64,000 nucleotides of DNA from Pseudeuparius sepicola (GCA_963920635.1 OY987298.1:61423949-61487948), one strand, 5' to 3'. Positions 31,300-45,078 are shown, counted from the first letter of the stretch. Numbers and translations: made by a program. Notes: a model not told the origin generated them from the sequence alone.

Positions 31300-32159
31300 G
31301 ACCGTCAGATAGTGCCACAATTTGGCATACAAGCCTTGATGGTTGAAAAATACATCGGTGCAGAGTAGAATGAAGGGAAATTTACGAGTGGCCCCTGGGG
31401 ATAACATATGGAAAATTCGATCTTCCTGTATAATATACACGTATATGGGCAGCAGACGCATTTTATTTCTGTTAAGGAAAAAACCGAATTTTCCATATAC
31501 AGGGTGACCCAAAAGTAATAGGACATAGAACAACTGCATATCTTTTGGGCCAAAATATGACGATTGAGGCCAATAATATGCCTTATAGAATATTGAAGTC
31601 AACAGGTGTCTTGGGGCATATTTTGCCGATTTCGACGCAAACGGTTGGTTTGATCGTTATGAAACAAGAGTACCTTTTTCTTGCAGAATGAAAAGATGCA
31701 CTAAAATGATGGATCTGCAAGACCAAAAAGATAACCTCAAAAAAGTTACGAGTAAAAGCACGATCCAAAAACAGCGCAAGTGGCGCCCTCTGTGAGATAC
31801 GGCGAAATTGGCATTTTCAGCTTATTCTCCATGGCCAAAAACGCAACAGTACAAAATTTCAGTTCAGTAGCTTGATTAGTTTGGGAGATGTAGCCATAAT
31901 TCTATTTAAAAAAATGAACTTTAACGCCCTGTATCTCTTAAACAAACAATATTTCTATAAAGCATATTGGCCCCAATCGTCAAATTTTGGCCCAAAATAT
32001 ATGCAGTTGCTCTATGTCCCATTACTTTTGGTGCACCCAATATATGTTATCCACAGGGGCTACTCATAAATTTCCCTTCATTCTACTCAACGTCAATGTA
32101 CTTTTCAACCCTCTTTGAGGCTTGTATGCGAAAATGGTTCATATCACAATCTGACGGTC
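31300..32159. mobile_element. Palindromic element with GACCGTCAG ends and TA duplication
   Basis: GACCGTCAGAT at the left and its reverse complement at the right are flanked by TA. Arms of about 310 and 220 bp share GGGAAATTTACGAGTGGCCC-like and TGGGCCAAAATAT words. A CAGGGTGACCC end lies inside at about 31499, so another family member is nested in each arm. Confidence 0.7.
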
Positions 32160-32161
32160 TA

Positions 32162-34540
32162 ATACTAACATAGTGGTAATCACGTCAATTTCACCGCTGG
32201 AAGTCACTAGGTATATATAACGTCGTGTCGTGGTTACTACCCTAAACCACCTTAAACTTTTTATACTTTTAGTAGCGGTGACCAAATTGTATCACTCCTA
32301 AAGTATAACATAAAAGTGGCCACTTCAGCGAGCGCGTGATATAGTTGCGGCCACATTTTGGTCGTCTCTACTAAACTTTAAAAGTGGCAAAACTTACTAG
32401 TGATTACAAATGGTCGTCGCCACGTTTTTTCCACATATAGAAGTGATTTTCACGTTCGCATATGTCATCAAGGTTACTATACAAATTTATCTTTACCATC
32501 AAAATTCACTATGTAGTGACCCTCACTATCGAGTACGACTTCCTTTCTGTGTATGCATGCATTATGAATTATGTATGCAAACGCAGTGTCAATGTGGTGA
32601 TTATGTGGTGTGGTGAATTATTTATTCAATGTGTGTGATTTAAATACGATAGTATTTAAATCGAGTAATCATTGCGAGTGCTTTGTTTACTAAATTTTGA
32701 GGTTATAGACATTGACACTCGCGCATGACTCCATCGTGTCGCGATGGTGGTATGGCCGCCACTTTCAAATGGTGAAAAAAAACTGTGAAGTGAAAAAACC
32801 GTTTCCACTATATGGCCACTAAGGTCAAGTAACAAACACCTCAAACACGCAGATTTATGTGGAAATCACTTTAGAGTTATATTTTAGACAAAACGCCCTA
32901 TTTATAAGAATAAGAGTTCTGCCGCCATTTCTAATCAATGCTTCATTAAAATATAGTATATTAGTACGTAATTCAGGGCTGTAGCCAAACAGAAACTGCG
33001 GGCAGGGCGCAAACGACTTTCCTGTCAGGGCACTACATAGTTGAGAAGTGAGGGATAGGTATACATACCTACAGGGCGGTACTTTGTCGGTGAGGAAAGG
33101 GGGGGGGGCGGGGGGCAAAAAAGAAATTTCATTTTCAAGGTCAAACCTAGGTAAATTGAAATTTGTTTGAAGGTGGGGCAATAAGATTATTGTTTCTTAC
33201 GCGGGTAGTAAAAAGTGTACTTAGTGATGCCTGCTGAATAAAATGCGCCGCAGGCAATTTTTTTAGAAACTTTAAGGACAAATCCGGTTTATATGAGGTA
33301 TAATAAATTAAAATCTTATATCATCTTTACGTTTTTTTCTCGATTTTTTTTCTCAATGGAGCAGAGCCTTATCTACGGCTCTGGTGAGGTGGACGGTGAA
33401 CTTGTGGCTCAGGCAGAGCAAACATTCTGCCAGGCAGGGCAACACCCTGCCTGCAGTAAGTTTTGAGACAAACATTATAACACTACCATTTATTCAAATT
33501 TTCAACTTTAATTAATTTAAAAACAAATGTTAAATACATTTCTTAACAATAATATTTTAAAAGAATAATAGCGGCTTACGATCTTCAATCCATCGCAATT
33601 TGTAGGTATCGCGGACCTAACTGATTGGATTGGCGGCAACATTTGTCTGACACACGTTATTAGATACGTACTATCTAGATCAACATGCACAGTAATAATA
33701 TGTTGCAGCAAACGTAAATAATAAATTTTCAAATACAATTTAAGAAAAACTAATAACATTTCTCCGAATCTCCGCGAAGGATTCTCCATGAGATAAAAGT
33801 GCGCGATATATTCTCAGGGGAAATGGATCGTGCCCTCTAAAACATGTAATTTTTATTTATGGCAGACCTTACTTTTATTAGAGGGTTTCTACTGGGGACA
33901 TCTAGGGGTCGTGCACGAGAAAATATGCACCTGAACTGGAAGTGGGAACTTGACTCCTATAACCGTAAAGTTGGGACTTATTTTGTCAAATCGACATGAT
34001 ATTAAAAAATAAATTATTCATTAGTAATTTTTGTCAAACATAACCGTTCTTCCTCCCGCACGTTTTAGCAAATGCAAAAAGTTCTGTTTTCTTAACGTTC
34101 GATATGTTATTTGAAATTATAAAAAGCACTCAAAATTGAGGACATATCGTATGACAATAATGTAGGTAAATACTGTTTTTGTTTGAAAATTTAAAAAAGT
34201 GGAATTTAATGTTTGTGCTTCAGTATTCATAGTCAAACACAGTTTAAAAGGATGAAAAAAGTCCAAGCAATCTTGTATGAGCAAAATATATTAGGTAAGA
34301 AAACTGGTGGTATTTTTTCTTTGTTAACTATGGGCTCTAGTCATTTGTAACGAAGAAGTACTTACACTTTTAGAAAGACAAAGTTCTTATTTAGGTATTG
34401 TTAATTTTTACTGATATAGAAGTAAAAATATTAAGTTAGTGTCTATATACAAAATTTGTGAGGCTCAGTATAAAATTATTAAGGGCCACGTTATATCAAA
34501 CTCTTGCATAGAACCCATTTTTCTGACTAGAGTCACCAAT
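32162..34540. other. No gene recognised; scattered repeat tips
   Basis: GTGGCCAC/GTGGCGG-type words repeat between 32230 and 32850. CAGGGCTGTAGCC at about 32975 and CAGGGCGGTACTTTG at about 33071 look like hAT-type tips, the latter next to a G-run. No frame resembles a known protein. Confidence 0.35.
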
Positions 34541-34792
34541 ATAGAATTTTTTTTACTACTAACCTGAGAAATCACCATTATTTACCTCATTCCTCTAATG
34601 AGAAGTAATATTTCTCTCCCTAGGTAAATAATGATAATACAAAAATACCTAGGTAAATAATGAAAAATGTTCTATATGACATTTAAAAATTAGTGTAATT
34701 TTAGCAGCTTGACAACTGAACTCCCAGGCTAAATCTAATCAAATATGTAAAATATGCCAATATTTCAATGTTAGTAGTAAAAAAAATTCTAT
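34541..34792. repeat. Short inverted repeat around TTTACC/GGTAAA words
   Basis: ATAGAATTTTTTTTACTACT (34541-34560) and its exact reverse complement (34773-34792) bound a segment with several copies of ATTATTTACC and GGTAAATAATG in both orientations. Confidence 0.6.
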
Positions 34793-35837
34793 ATACACTT
34801 CGGTTGAGAAGGCCATTATTTACCGAGCAGGATATAAAAATGCTCGGTAAATAATGGCTCACATAATATACTATTTTTTGGGGTGGGCCCTTCAAATTAT
34901 TTTTTTTAAATCGTGTATTCAAAAAAGTAGAAATATGCCGCAGGATAGTTTTTTTAGGAACATTAAAGACAAAAATAATTTCAATGAGGCATAGGAAGGT
35001 ACAAAGTCACATGAAGTATTTTTTGCCTCTTTTTTTCTGAATAATTTCAACCTCGAAAGCCCCTCTTATCTACGGCCCTGTTTTATATCTATATATTTTT
35101 ATTACAATTACTTTGAGCCTTTCAGTCGTTTCTATACTTTCTTCTATACAATCGCAAAATGGACCGTATGAATCCACCGATTTTTATTTTAGAAATCAAT
35201 AATTAATCACCGAAGCAATCAATAGATCAAGGACTATTATAAGGCTAGCCATAAAGCCACTGATCTTGATCGGCAAAGACTCACGTCATAGTTACCGAGT
35301 TACCTTATATCTGCAGCTTATTCCCCATCCTCAAAAACACATAAGTTCAAAATTTCGATATCTGCACCGTTTTTGAGGGGCGTTTTTCGAAAATGTGCGT
35401 TTTCGAAAAGTGGCCGTAACTTTTTTCGGGTTTAAAATTTTGTGTTTCTGTAAAAACATTCTTAAAGCACTTTTTTACGTAGAATCCAATGCTGCTACTA
35501 CATTTTTTTTCTAGTCAATGGTTTAAGAGTTACGGATAAAAATATTATTTTTTAAATAGAACACCCTGTATATTTTTGCATTTTTTAATAGAGCAAAAAA
35601 TTACCATTCCAAAAATATATAATACTTAATGATTTACTTAAGTAGTTATCAATTACTAATAGCTTTTATGATTTCATGTGTACCTATAATTGGAAGCACG
35701 AACTTTCAACAAGTAGGCTTTGGACGGTGAGACAATAAAACAATCGTAGAAAAAATGTTTACTGTTACCTACCTGTCAAATTTTCAGTTAGGCTGTTTAG
35801 GCAGGGTAAAGATTTATCTATTTTTGTGTAATTTATA
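34793..35837. other. No gene recognised
   Basis: GAACACCCTGTATATT at about 35570 is a single CAGGGTG-family end with no clear partner. The rest is AT-rich. Confidence 0.35.
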
Positions 35838-35993
35838 TGCCTGGTTCATGCAGCTTCTTTATCTTTTAATTTTACTTTATCTTTAAGAAATAACCAATGG
35901 CATTTGTCCCTTGATTTGAACTGACCAATGACATTTAATATTTCTTAAAGATAAAGAAAAATTAAAAGATAAAGAAGCTGTATGAACCAGGCC
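35838..35993. repeat. Compact hairpin element of about 156 bp
   Basis: GCCTGGTTCATGCAGCTTCT at the left returns as AGAAGCTGTATGAACCAGGC. Arms are about 54 bp with 3-4 differences; the loop is about 45 bp. Confidence 0.7.
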
Positions 35994-35997
35994 ATAA

Positions 35998-36342
35998 ACT
36001 TTATAACATACCTACCTACAATGAAATTTGAAAGTTATGAAAAATGGAATATGATAGTCTGTTTTATACAATCCGGGGAAAATGCCTATATCTGTTTAAC
36101 TCGTATCTACCTTTTCGGCCTACTATTAATAAAATCTATTAACTATTACTCTAACACTATTAATCAAAATGTGTCGCAATCTTGCAAAAATGTGCTTGAA
36201 AGAATGCCTTCTCTCTGGATACCGCTCGTAGTATAAATTGCTCGTTGCATTTGATTTTCCCCCGGATTGTACAAAAACAAAACAGACTATCATATCCCAT
36301 TTTTCATAACTTTCAAATTTCATTGTAGGTATGTTATAAAGG
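35998..36342. repeat. Miniature inverted-repeat element, about 345 bp
   Basis: CTTTATAACATACCTAC and TTATGAAAAATGGRATATGA arms of about 90 bp are inverted at 36246-36342. It directly follows the previous hairpin element. Confidence 0.7.
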
Positions 36343-36450
36343 TATTATTATTAACAAAAAAAAAACAATTACAAACAAAATTGACGGTATAAATTTTCAC
36401 ACGAAATTATGTAAAAACCTTTTTCTGGCCCTTTTAAACCTAAAATCTAT

Positions 36451-39400
36451 ACGTCGCTGAAGACAGAAACGAAATCAGATTCAAGAACAAGGAGCTTACA
36501 ACGGACAAGTGGAGCAATGCTTTTCGCGGCCGGGTTTGATATTTAAATTAATTTGCAAAACTCAACTAAAATGTGGTCTGCGGTGTAAACAAAATAATAG
36601 GAGTCAACATAATAATAAAATGCTCCAGAAACGGAAAAAGTCTACCAGAGACGTACTGGTGAAAATGGCGATTTAGATTATATAAAATAATGAATTGAAA
36701 CCACTTAAAAATTTTGTACCACTTTGAAATTTGTACAAAATATTGCCCAGATGACTAGAAACAATACGCTACCGCAGAAACGCAAGAAAGAGCCTCAGGG
36801 ACGTAGGTACCTCCAAAAATCGCGACTTGCAACGCAAAAGAATAATTTTAACCCGTTTAAAAATTTTGTACCACTTTGAAACTTTGAACGGATATCGTCC
36901 AGACGGCGAAAAACTAAAGGCTACCGCAGAAACGAAAAAAACAGCCTCAGGGGCGTAGGTGCTAGCAAAAATCGCGACTTGAAACGTAAAACAATAATTT
37001 TTACTCGTTTAAAAATTTTGTACCACTTTGAAACTTTGAACGGATATCGTCCAGACGGCGAAAAACAAAAGGCTACCGCAGAAACGAAAAAAACAGCCTC
37101 AGGGGCGTAGGTGCTAGCAAAAATCGCGACTTGAAACGTAAAACAATAATTTTTACTCGTTTACAAATTTTGTACCACTTTGAAACTTTGAGCGGATATC
37201 GCCCAGAGGGCAAAAAACAAAAGGTTACCGCAGAAACGACAAAAAGAGCCTCAGGGGCGTAGGTGCTGGCAAAAAGCGCGACTTTAAACGTAAAAGAATA
37301 ATTTTAACCCGTTTAAAAATTTTGTACCACTTTGAAATTTTTACAAAATATCGCCCAGATGACCAGAAACAACACGCTACCACAGAAACGCAAAAAAGAG
37401 CCTCAGGGGCGTAGGTATCGGTAAAAATAACGACTTGAAACATAAAATAATGAATTTAACCAGCTTAAAATTTTTGTACCACTTTGAAATTTCTACAAAA
37501 TATCGCCCAGATGACCAGAAACAACACGCTACCGCAGAAACGCAAGAAAGATCCTCAGGGGCGTAGGCACCGGCAAAAATTGCGACTTGCAAGGTAAAAG
37601 AATAATTTTAACCGGTATAAAAATCTTGTACCACTTTGAAACTTTGAACGGATATCGTCCAGACGGCGAAAAATAAAAGGCTACCGCAGAAACGAAAAAA
37701 AACAGCCTCAGGGGCGTAGGTGCTAGCAAAAATCGCGACTTGAAACGTAAAAGAATAATTTTAACCCGTTTAAAAATTTTGTACCACTTTGAAACTTTGA
37801 ACGGATATCGTCCAGACGGAGAAAAACAAAAGACTACCGCAGAAGCGAAAAAAACAGCCTCAGGGGCGTAGGTGCTAGCAAAAATCGCGACTTGAAACGT
37901 AAAACAATAATTTTTACTCGTTTAAAAATTTTGTACCACTTTGAAACTTTGAACGGATATCGTCCAGACGGCGAAAAACAAAAGGCTACCGCAGAAACGA
38001 AAAAAACAGCCTCAGGGGCGTAGGTGCTAGCAAAAATCGCGACTTGAAACGTAAAACAATAATTTTTACTCGTTTAAAAATTTTGTACCACTTTGAAACT
38101 TTGAACGGATATCGCCCAGAGGGCAAAAAACAAAAGGTTACCGCAGAAACGACAAAAAGAGCCTCAGGGGCGTAGGTGCTGGCAAAAAGCGCGACTTTAA
38201 ACGTAAAAGAATAATTTTAACCCGTTTAAAAATTTTGTACCACTTTGAAATTTTTACAAAATATCGCCCAGATGACCAGAAACAACACGCTACCACAGAA
38301 ACGCAAAAAAGAGCCTCAGGGGCGTAGGTATCGGTAAAAATAACGACTTGAAACATAAAATAATGAATTTAACCAGCTTAAAATTTTTGTACCACTTTGA
38401 AATTTCTACAAAATATCGCCCAGATGACCAGAAACAGCACGCTACCGCAGAAACGCAAGAAAGAGCCTCAGGGGCGTAGGCACCGGCAAAAATTGATACT
38501 TGCAAGGTAAAAGAATAATTTTAACCGGTATAAAAAAATTTTACCACTTTGAAACTTTGAACGGATATCGCCCAGACGACGAAAAATAAAAGGCTACGGC
38601 AGAAACGAAAAAAATTGCCTCAGGGGCGTAGGTGCTAGCAAAAATCGCGACTTGAAACGCAAGATAATAATTTTTACGCGTTTAAAAATTTTGTACCACT
38701 TTGAAACTTTGAACGGATATCACCCAGACGACGAAAAACAAAAGGCTACGGCAGAAACGAAAAAAATTGCCTCAGGGGCGTAGGTGCTAGCAAAAATCGC
38801 GACTTGAAACGTAAGCTAATAATTTTTACGCGTTTAAAAATTTTGTACCACTTTGAAACTTTGAACGGATATCGCCCAGACGACTAAAAACAAAAGGCTA
38901 CGGCAGAAACGAAAAAAATAGCCTCAGGGGCGTAGGTGCTAGCGAAAATCGCGACTTGAAACGTAACATAATAATTTTAACGCGTTTAAAAATTTTGTAC
39001 CACTTCGAAACTTTGAACGGATATCGCCCAGACGACGAAACACAAGAGGCTACCGCAGAAACGAAAAAAATAGCCTCAGGGGCGTAGGTGCTAGCAAAAA
39101 TCGCGACTTGAAACGTAAGATAAGAATTTTTACGCGTTTAAAAATTTTGTACCACTTTGAAACCTTGAACGGATATCGCCCAGATGACGAAAAACAAAAG
39201 GCTACCGCAGAAACGAAAAAAATAGCCTCAGGGGAGTAGGTGCTAGCAAAAATCGCGACTTGAAACGTAAGATAATAATTTTTACGCGTTTAAAAATTTT
39301 GTACCACTTTGAAACCTTGAACGGATATCGCCCAGATGACGAAAAACAAAAGGCTACCGCAGAAACGAAAAAAATAGCCTCAGGGGAGTAGGTGCTAGCA

Positions 39401-40920
39401 AAAATCGCGACTTGAAACGTAAGATAATAATTTTTACGCGTTTAAAAATTTTGTACCACTTTGAAACCTTGAACGGATATCGCCCAGACGATGAAAAACA
39501 AAAGGCTACGGCAGAAACGAAAAAAATAGCCTCAGGGGCGTAGGTGCTAGCAAAAATCGCGACTTGAAACGTAAAAGAATAATTTTTACTAGTTTAAAAA
39601 TTTTGTACCACTTTGAAATTTTTACAAAATATCGCCCAGATGACCAGAAACAACACGCTACCACAGAAACGCAAAAAAGAGCCTCAGGGGCGTAGGTATC
39701 GGTAAAAATAACGACTTGAAACATAAAATAATGAATTTAACCAGCTTAAAATTTTTGTACCACTTTGAAATTTCTACAAAATATCGCCCAGATGACCAGA
39801 AACAACACGCTACCGCAGAAACGCAAGAAAGAGCCTCAGGGGCGTAGGCACCGGCAAAAATTGCGACTTGCAAGGTAAAAGAATAATTTTAACCGGTATA
39901 AAAATTTTGTACCACTTTGAAACTTTGAACGGATGTCGCCCAGACGACGAAAAACAAAAGGCTACGGCAGAAACGAAAAAAGCAGCCTCAGGGGCGTAGG
40001 TGCTGGCAAAAAGCGCGACTTTAAACGTAAAAGAATAATTTTAACCCATTTAAAAATTTTGTACCACTTTGAAATTTTTACAAAATATCGCCCAGACGAC
40101 CAGAAACAACACGCTACCACAGAAACGCAAAAAAGAGCCTCAGGGGCGTAGGTATCGGTAAAAATAACGACTTGAAACATAAAATAATGAATTTAACCAG
40201 CTTAAAGTTTTTGTACCACTTTGAAATTTCTACAAAATATCGCCCAGATGACCAGAAACAGCACGCTACCGCAGAAACGCAAGAAAGAGCCTCAGGGGCG
40301 TAGGCACCGGCAAAAATTGAGACTTGCAAGGAAAAAGAATAATTTTAACCGGTATAAAAATTTTGTACCACTTTGAAACTTTGAACGGATATCGCCCAGA
40401 CGACGAAAAACAAAAGGCTACGGCAGAAACGAAAAAATAGCCTCAGGGGCGTAGGTGCTAGCAAAAATCGCGACTTGAAACGCAAGATAATAATATTTAC
40501 GCGTTTAAAAATTTTTTACCACTTTGAAACTTTGAACGAATATCGCCCAGACGACGAAAAACAAAAGGCTACCGCAGAAACGAAAAAAAATAGCCTCAGG
40601 GGCGTAGGTGCTAGCAAAAATCGCGACTTGAAACGTAAAACAATAATTTTTACTCGTTTAAAAATTTTGTACCACTTTGAAACTTTGAACGGATGTCGCC
40701 CAGACGACGAAAAACAAAAGGCTACGGCAGAAACGAAAAAAGCAGCCTCAGGGGCGTAGGTGCTGGCAAAAAGCGCGACTTTAAACGTAAAAGAATAATT
40801 TTAACCCGTTTAAAAATTTTGTACCACTTTGAAACTTTGAACGGATATCGTCCAGACGGCGAAAAACAAAAGGCTACCGCAGAAACGAAAAAAATGGCCT
40901 CAGGGGCGTAGGTACCCGCA
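36451..40920. repeat. Foldback terminal repeat: unique tip plus ~152-bp tandem array
   Basis: It begins ACGTCGCTGAAGACAG with a unique tip of about 230 bp, then about 28 tandem units of about 152 bp to about 40920. Each unit carries GCCTCAGGGGCGTAGG, GTACCACTTTGAAA and a CGCAGAAACG word; two occurrences at 37248 and 37400 are exactly 152 bp apart. Two unit classes alternate in blocks: one with GAACGGATATCG and CGAAAAACAAAAGG, one with TACAAAATATCGCCCAGATG and CAGAAACAACACGC. Tandem-repeat-filled terminal inverted repeats define foldback elements. The ~72-codon open frames in the units are by-products. Confidence 0.85.
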
Positions 40921-41292
40921 AAACATTGTCGCCAAACCCAAAGGACTAAATCTTAATTCCAATGCAGATTCTTTTTTTAAGCGATTTGAATCTGGTCTTC
41001 GATATGTTGATCGGGAGCACATAATGATGAATGTCCAAAATGCAAGCAACACTTCTTCAGAATCCTCCTAACACCGCTTTCTGGTTTAAAAGCGTAAATG
41101 GTTAATAAAATAGAGGAGTTGCATTTGTATTACGATTTAGCCGCTTGGATATTTGAAGGAGTAGAAGCAAAAGGGTCTAAATTTTGCAAGAATAGTTGCC
41201 TGTTATTTTTTATAACTTTTTGAAATATCAAATTGTTTTATTCTTCACCTAAAACTTGTACATACATTATGTTACCAATTAAACGAATAAAT

Positions 41293-44200
41293 TCACTCTT
41301 CTAATTTATTGAAAATTTGATCCAATGTGTACGGCTCTGGATAGTCGAAATTAAATTCCTCGATATTGTTTACTTCTTTAAATTTTTCTACTAGACTTCC
41401 AGTGTCATCCTTCATTCCGTAATATTTAAAAATTATTTTCAAATTAACAATTCCTAAAAGAACGTACACTACAAACGCCTTATCGGAGATTCCCAAATGC
41501 TTGATGATGCATTTACACACGTGCAAAGACATATCAAAATCTATAAACCCCACCGAATAGTCCCATTTCATGTGTTTTCTATAGTCCTTTATTAAACGAA
41601 ACCTTTCACATTCTTTGTTAATCTCCCTATTTTCGTATATGTTTTTTAAATACTTAATGTAATGAATTATTAGAAATTCTACTTCTAAGTAATTCAGAGT
41701 TAAAAATTTATTTTTCGTTGTTGTAATAAATATATCCTGTCCGTACGTTTTGCATATAGGACAATTGTAAGTGAACTCTGGCCGTGGTATAATTTCAATT
41801 GGTGTATCGGCAGTAATGCCGGAACATTTTTCAACATGTATCCATCGATTACAAGTGTTACATCCAACGTAACTACCTTGTGGAGTAACAGTCCCGCATA
41901 TGAAACACTTATCGAACATGTCTTGTGAAGATATCAACAATACGTTTTGTACCGTTATCCTGTACTGTTCAGGATCGAAAGTGTTTTCCATAGATATTTT
42001 CGTAAATTTCATTATGTCGCGTGTTCGGTGGATGACATCGATATAAAACAATACATAGATGCCGCAATTAATACTATCAGTGGTTGCTTGTGTTGGATAA
42101 AGCCCAGGCAGATTTGCTACTTTCCATTTTCTTGGATTTAACTTACTCCCACCTGGATTTAAACGATCCCTAGTTGAAAAAAATCTCTTAATTTTTTTGT
42201 AAATTTCTGACTCATAAATATATGAGCAATTCGCCGGATCTGCTATAAAAATGGTGTTATTGGTCATGTCTAATATAACTAGTACCCAGTGATTTTGTTG
42301 GTGATTATATGGTAATAACATATACTTGGTTTTCTCCAGGGATTGTAATAAAGGAGCGAATTTTGAATAATTTGCAAAATTTTCATTAAAAATTAAATGT
42401 GTTGATATTGTATTATATTTTCAAAGAGCATACGCATTGTTCTTTGATATTAACGTTTTGTAGTCTGTACTAGATAACGCAATGGTTTGTCCATTATATT
42501 GGTAATGTCCTAAAATGAATTTGGATGACATTGATGCACTCATATAATAATCGTTGTTGAAGAAAATGCCATTGTTTAATGCTCTTTCGTCCTGCATATC
42601 ACAAATTTCAATTTCGTCTGACGGCATATCATTATTAATAATATAGACGTCGCGGTCGGTATTGTGCTCTGTGTTTACTGTGGTGATGACAGTGTCGTTT
42701 TTTAATTCCGTTTTGGTAATTATTGTGTCTTCGTTAGAGCAAGGCTCCGTAGGAAGTTGGTTGCTGGTCGGAACATCCAGTTTTTTTAAATATTGTTTGT
42801 GAAAAAAATCTTTTCGTTTAATTTTCCTTGCCCAAGATTCTTCAGATGTTGGATGGTCGATTTCTTCTATTGATTTAATCATTTTTTTTCGTCTTGGAGT
42901 CTTACCTATATTTAGCTCTAACGCCTTCAAGTCGGACTGAACGCGGAAATGTACAGTCGAAACGAATCGTCCAAGCTTCATATTAGATTTACCATCTAGA
43001 ATTTCTTTCTTAATAGTTTTAAACCACGACTCAACTATAGAGTTACTACTTCGTCCAGTTTCCAATATGTCTGTCCATAATGGTGAAAAAGGCATTAATC
43101 GCTTCAAAAGGTATAACAAAAAACTCTCACATTGGTAGGGGTTCTTCGCGGCTGAATAATAATTGTTTTCTGATTCGACGTTTTTGTTCTCAATATTTTT
43201 GAGAACACCGTCGTATACTCTGAAGAAAAATATTGCAAATGGCGAAGTGTTATATTCACCAGTAACAATAGCTTCATCGAAATCCATATCGTATATTGTT
43301 TCACAATTTTCACGGTCGTTAAGTAATTCTTGCGATGTATCATATGAACCTGATTTTAATTCCTTTATAGCTTCCTCTACAGCTGAGTCATATAGTGGAG
43401 ACAGTAAAAGGGTTGACACATTTTGGAATTGGAACATCAGTTCCTCTAGCGCCCTACACTGCACTAAAACTGCGACAGCATTAACGATACCGTCCCTTAT
43501 GTCTCGTTTTTGCTTCAATTTAGATAACTGATTGCAAATCATTTTAATGAAACGCGCGCAACAATTCTTGAGCTTTATTAAACAAAATAGCCTTGAATCG
43601 TCATTATTTGTGAGATATTTGTAACACACGTTCAAATATGTGTACAGAGTCATACCATTGAATCCTTGGCAGACTGCTGGTTTGAGTGCAAAACTCCAAT
43701 CGATAACTATTATTTTAAAAATGGGCCAGGTTTTACTACAACTAGTGCAAACGAAATGTTAAAATTTTAACAAAAAACATGCTATAGTTGCGGAATCGTG
43801 TTGAGAGCTAACTAGTTCGGCAATGGGGATAATTGTATTACCAAAATGCACAACAAGTGCGTAATACAGCACGCGGTGACCACGATCGTATATCATCGGT
43901 CGAACTACTGATCCTGTCGCATCGAAGTATCCCGTCATTTTTCCCTTTATCTTCGTCAGGATCCTAACTTGTTCTTTTGAATAAAGGTACACTAAAGTTT
44001 TCCCCGTGGGAAACTGAATAAATTTCGACTCATCCTGCTCTTTCATAGAATGTAAAAGTATGTCTAGTAAAGGGTCCGGGTGCAAATCGTCGCCTGCTAG
44101 CGCCTCTGATCTAGCTTTCTGATAAACAGAGAGAGATCTGAGATTTTGCCAATTCCCTTCGTATATCATTTCCGGGTCAATTTTGGATATTTCCCCAGAT

Positions 44201-44333
44201 CTAAGTACACTCGGCAAAGTAGTTTTAAGGTGGCTTTTAACTTCATCTCTTTCGATACCTTTTAACCAATAAGAGTGTTCTTTCTTGTGATCTACATTTC
44301 CAGGGCAATTGCAAGTGAAATTAATAGTATATA
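41293..44333 (-). pseudogene. Foldback transposon gene: DDE transposase-Ulp1 protease-PHD finger (left copy)
   Basis: Read on the minus strand, this is the same gene as at 58089-61129, with the same residues and the same two in-frame stops (mirror positions 43759-43761 and 42421-42423). The open parts are 43759-44217 and beyond (first transposase half), 42421-43653 (second half with the third catalytic acid) and 41293-42321 (protease and PHD). The 5' part is missing: the gene ends at a head-to-head junction at about 44333 with another partial copy. Its 3' side leads into the 152-bp array at 40920. See the right-hand copy for domain detail. Confidence 0.8.
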
Positions 44334-44933
44334 TACCAATATAATGGACAAACCATTGCGTTATCTAGTACAGACTACAAAACGTTAATATCAAAGAACA
44401 ATGCGTATGCTCTTTTTCCGTCTGGTACAGCCAGATGGGTGTCAGACTACTGCATTGATGCGTTGGCATTTTCTATTTTGAAACAGTCGCCAAGTATTCA
44501 TTACGTTGATACAATATCAACACATTTAATTTTTAATGAAAATTTTGCAAATTATTCAAAATTCGCTCCTTTATTACAATCCCTGGAGAAAACCAAGTAT
44601 ATGTTATTACCATATAATCACCAACAAAATCACTGGGTACTAGTTATATTAGACATGACCACTAACACCATTTTTATAGCAGATCCGGCGAATTGCTCAT
44701 ATATTTATGAGTCAGAAATTTACAAAAAAATTAAGAGATTTTTTTCAACTAGGGATCGTTTAAATCCAGGTGGGAGTAAGTTAAATCCAAGAAAATGGAA
44801 AGTAGCAAATCTGCCTGGGCTTTATCCAACACAAGCAACCACTGATAGTATTAATTGCGGCATCTATGTATTGTTTTATATCGATGTCATCCACCGAACA
44901 TGCGACATAATGAAATTTACGAAAATATCTATG
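44334..44933 (+). pseudogene. Second partial copy: transposase end joined in frame to Ulp1 domain
   Basis: Starting at TACCAATATAATGG, this copy contains the last ~20 codons of the transposase part. It then continues in frame (FPSGTARWVSDYCIDALAF and on) into the Ulp1-type domain, with no stop where the other copies have one. About 90 bp here are absent from 42421/59999, where a TGA appears instead. This shows the source protein was one fused chain. Catalytic His (NHWVL), Asp (IADP), Gln and Cys (TQATTDSINCG) are all present. The frame is broken at 44934 by the CACTA-like insertion and resumes at 50141. Confidence 0.8.
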
Positions 44934-45078
44934 CACAGAACGAAAAACCTACGTAAATATAATTAAAAAAGACATTGTGGTAATGAATTTGTACATTAAA
45001 TTTCAACCGATGCCCGGTTTGATCAATATGATGTTTTATTGGTCATTGCTTGAACTTAAGGTGATTGTGGTTATCATT

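Noticed and set aside
36680..40920. Many ~71-72-codon frames repeated every 152 bp (and in the other arrays)
   Set aside because: They are open by chance in the tandem unit; 152 is not a multiple of three, each ends within the next unit, and both strands are open.
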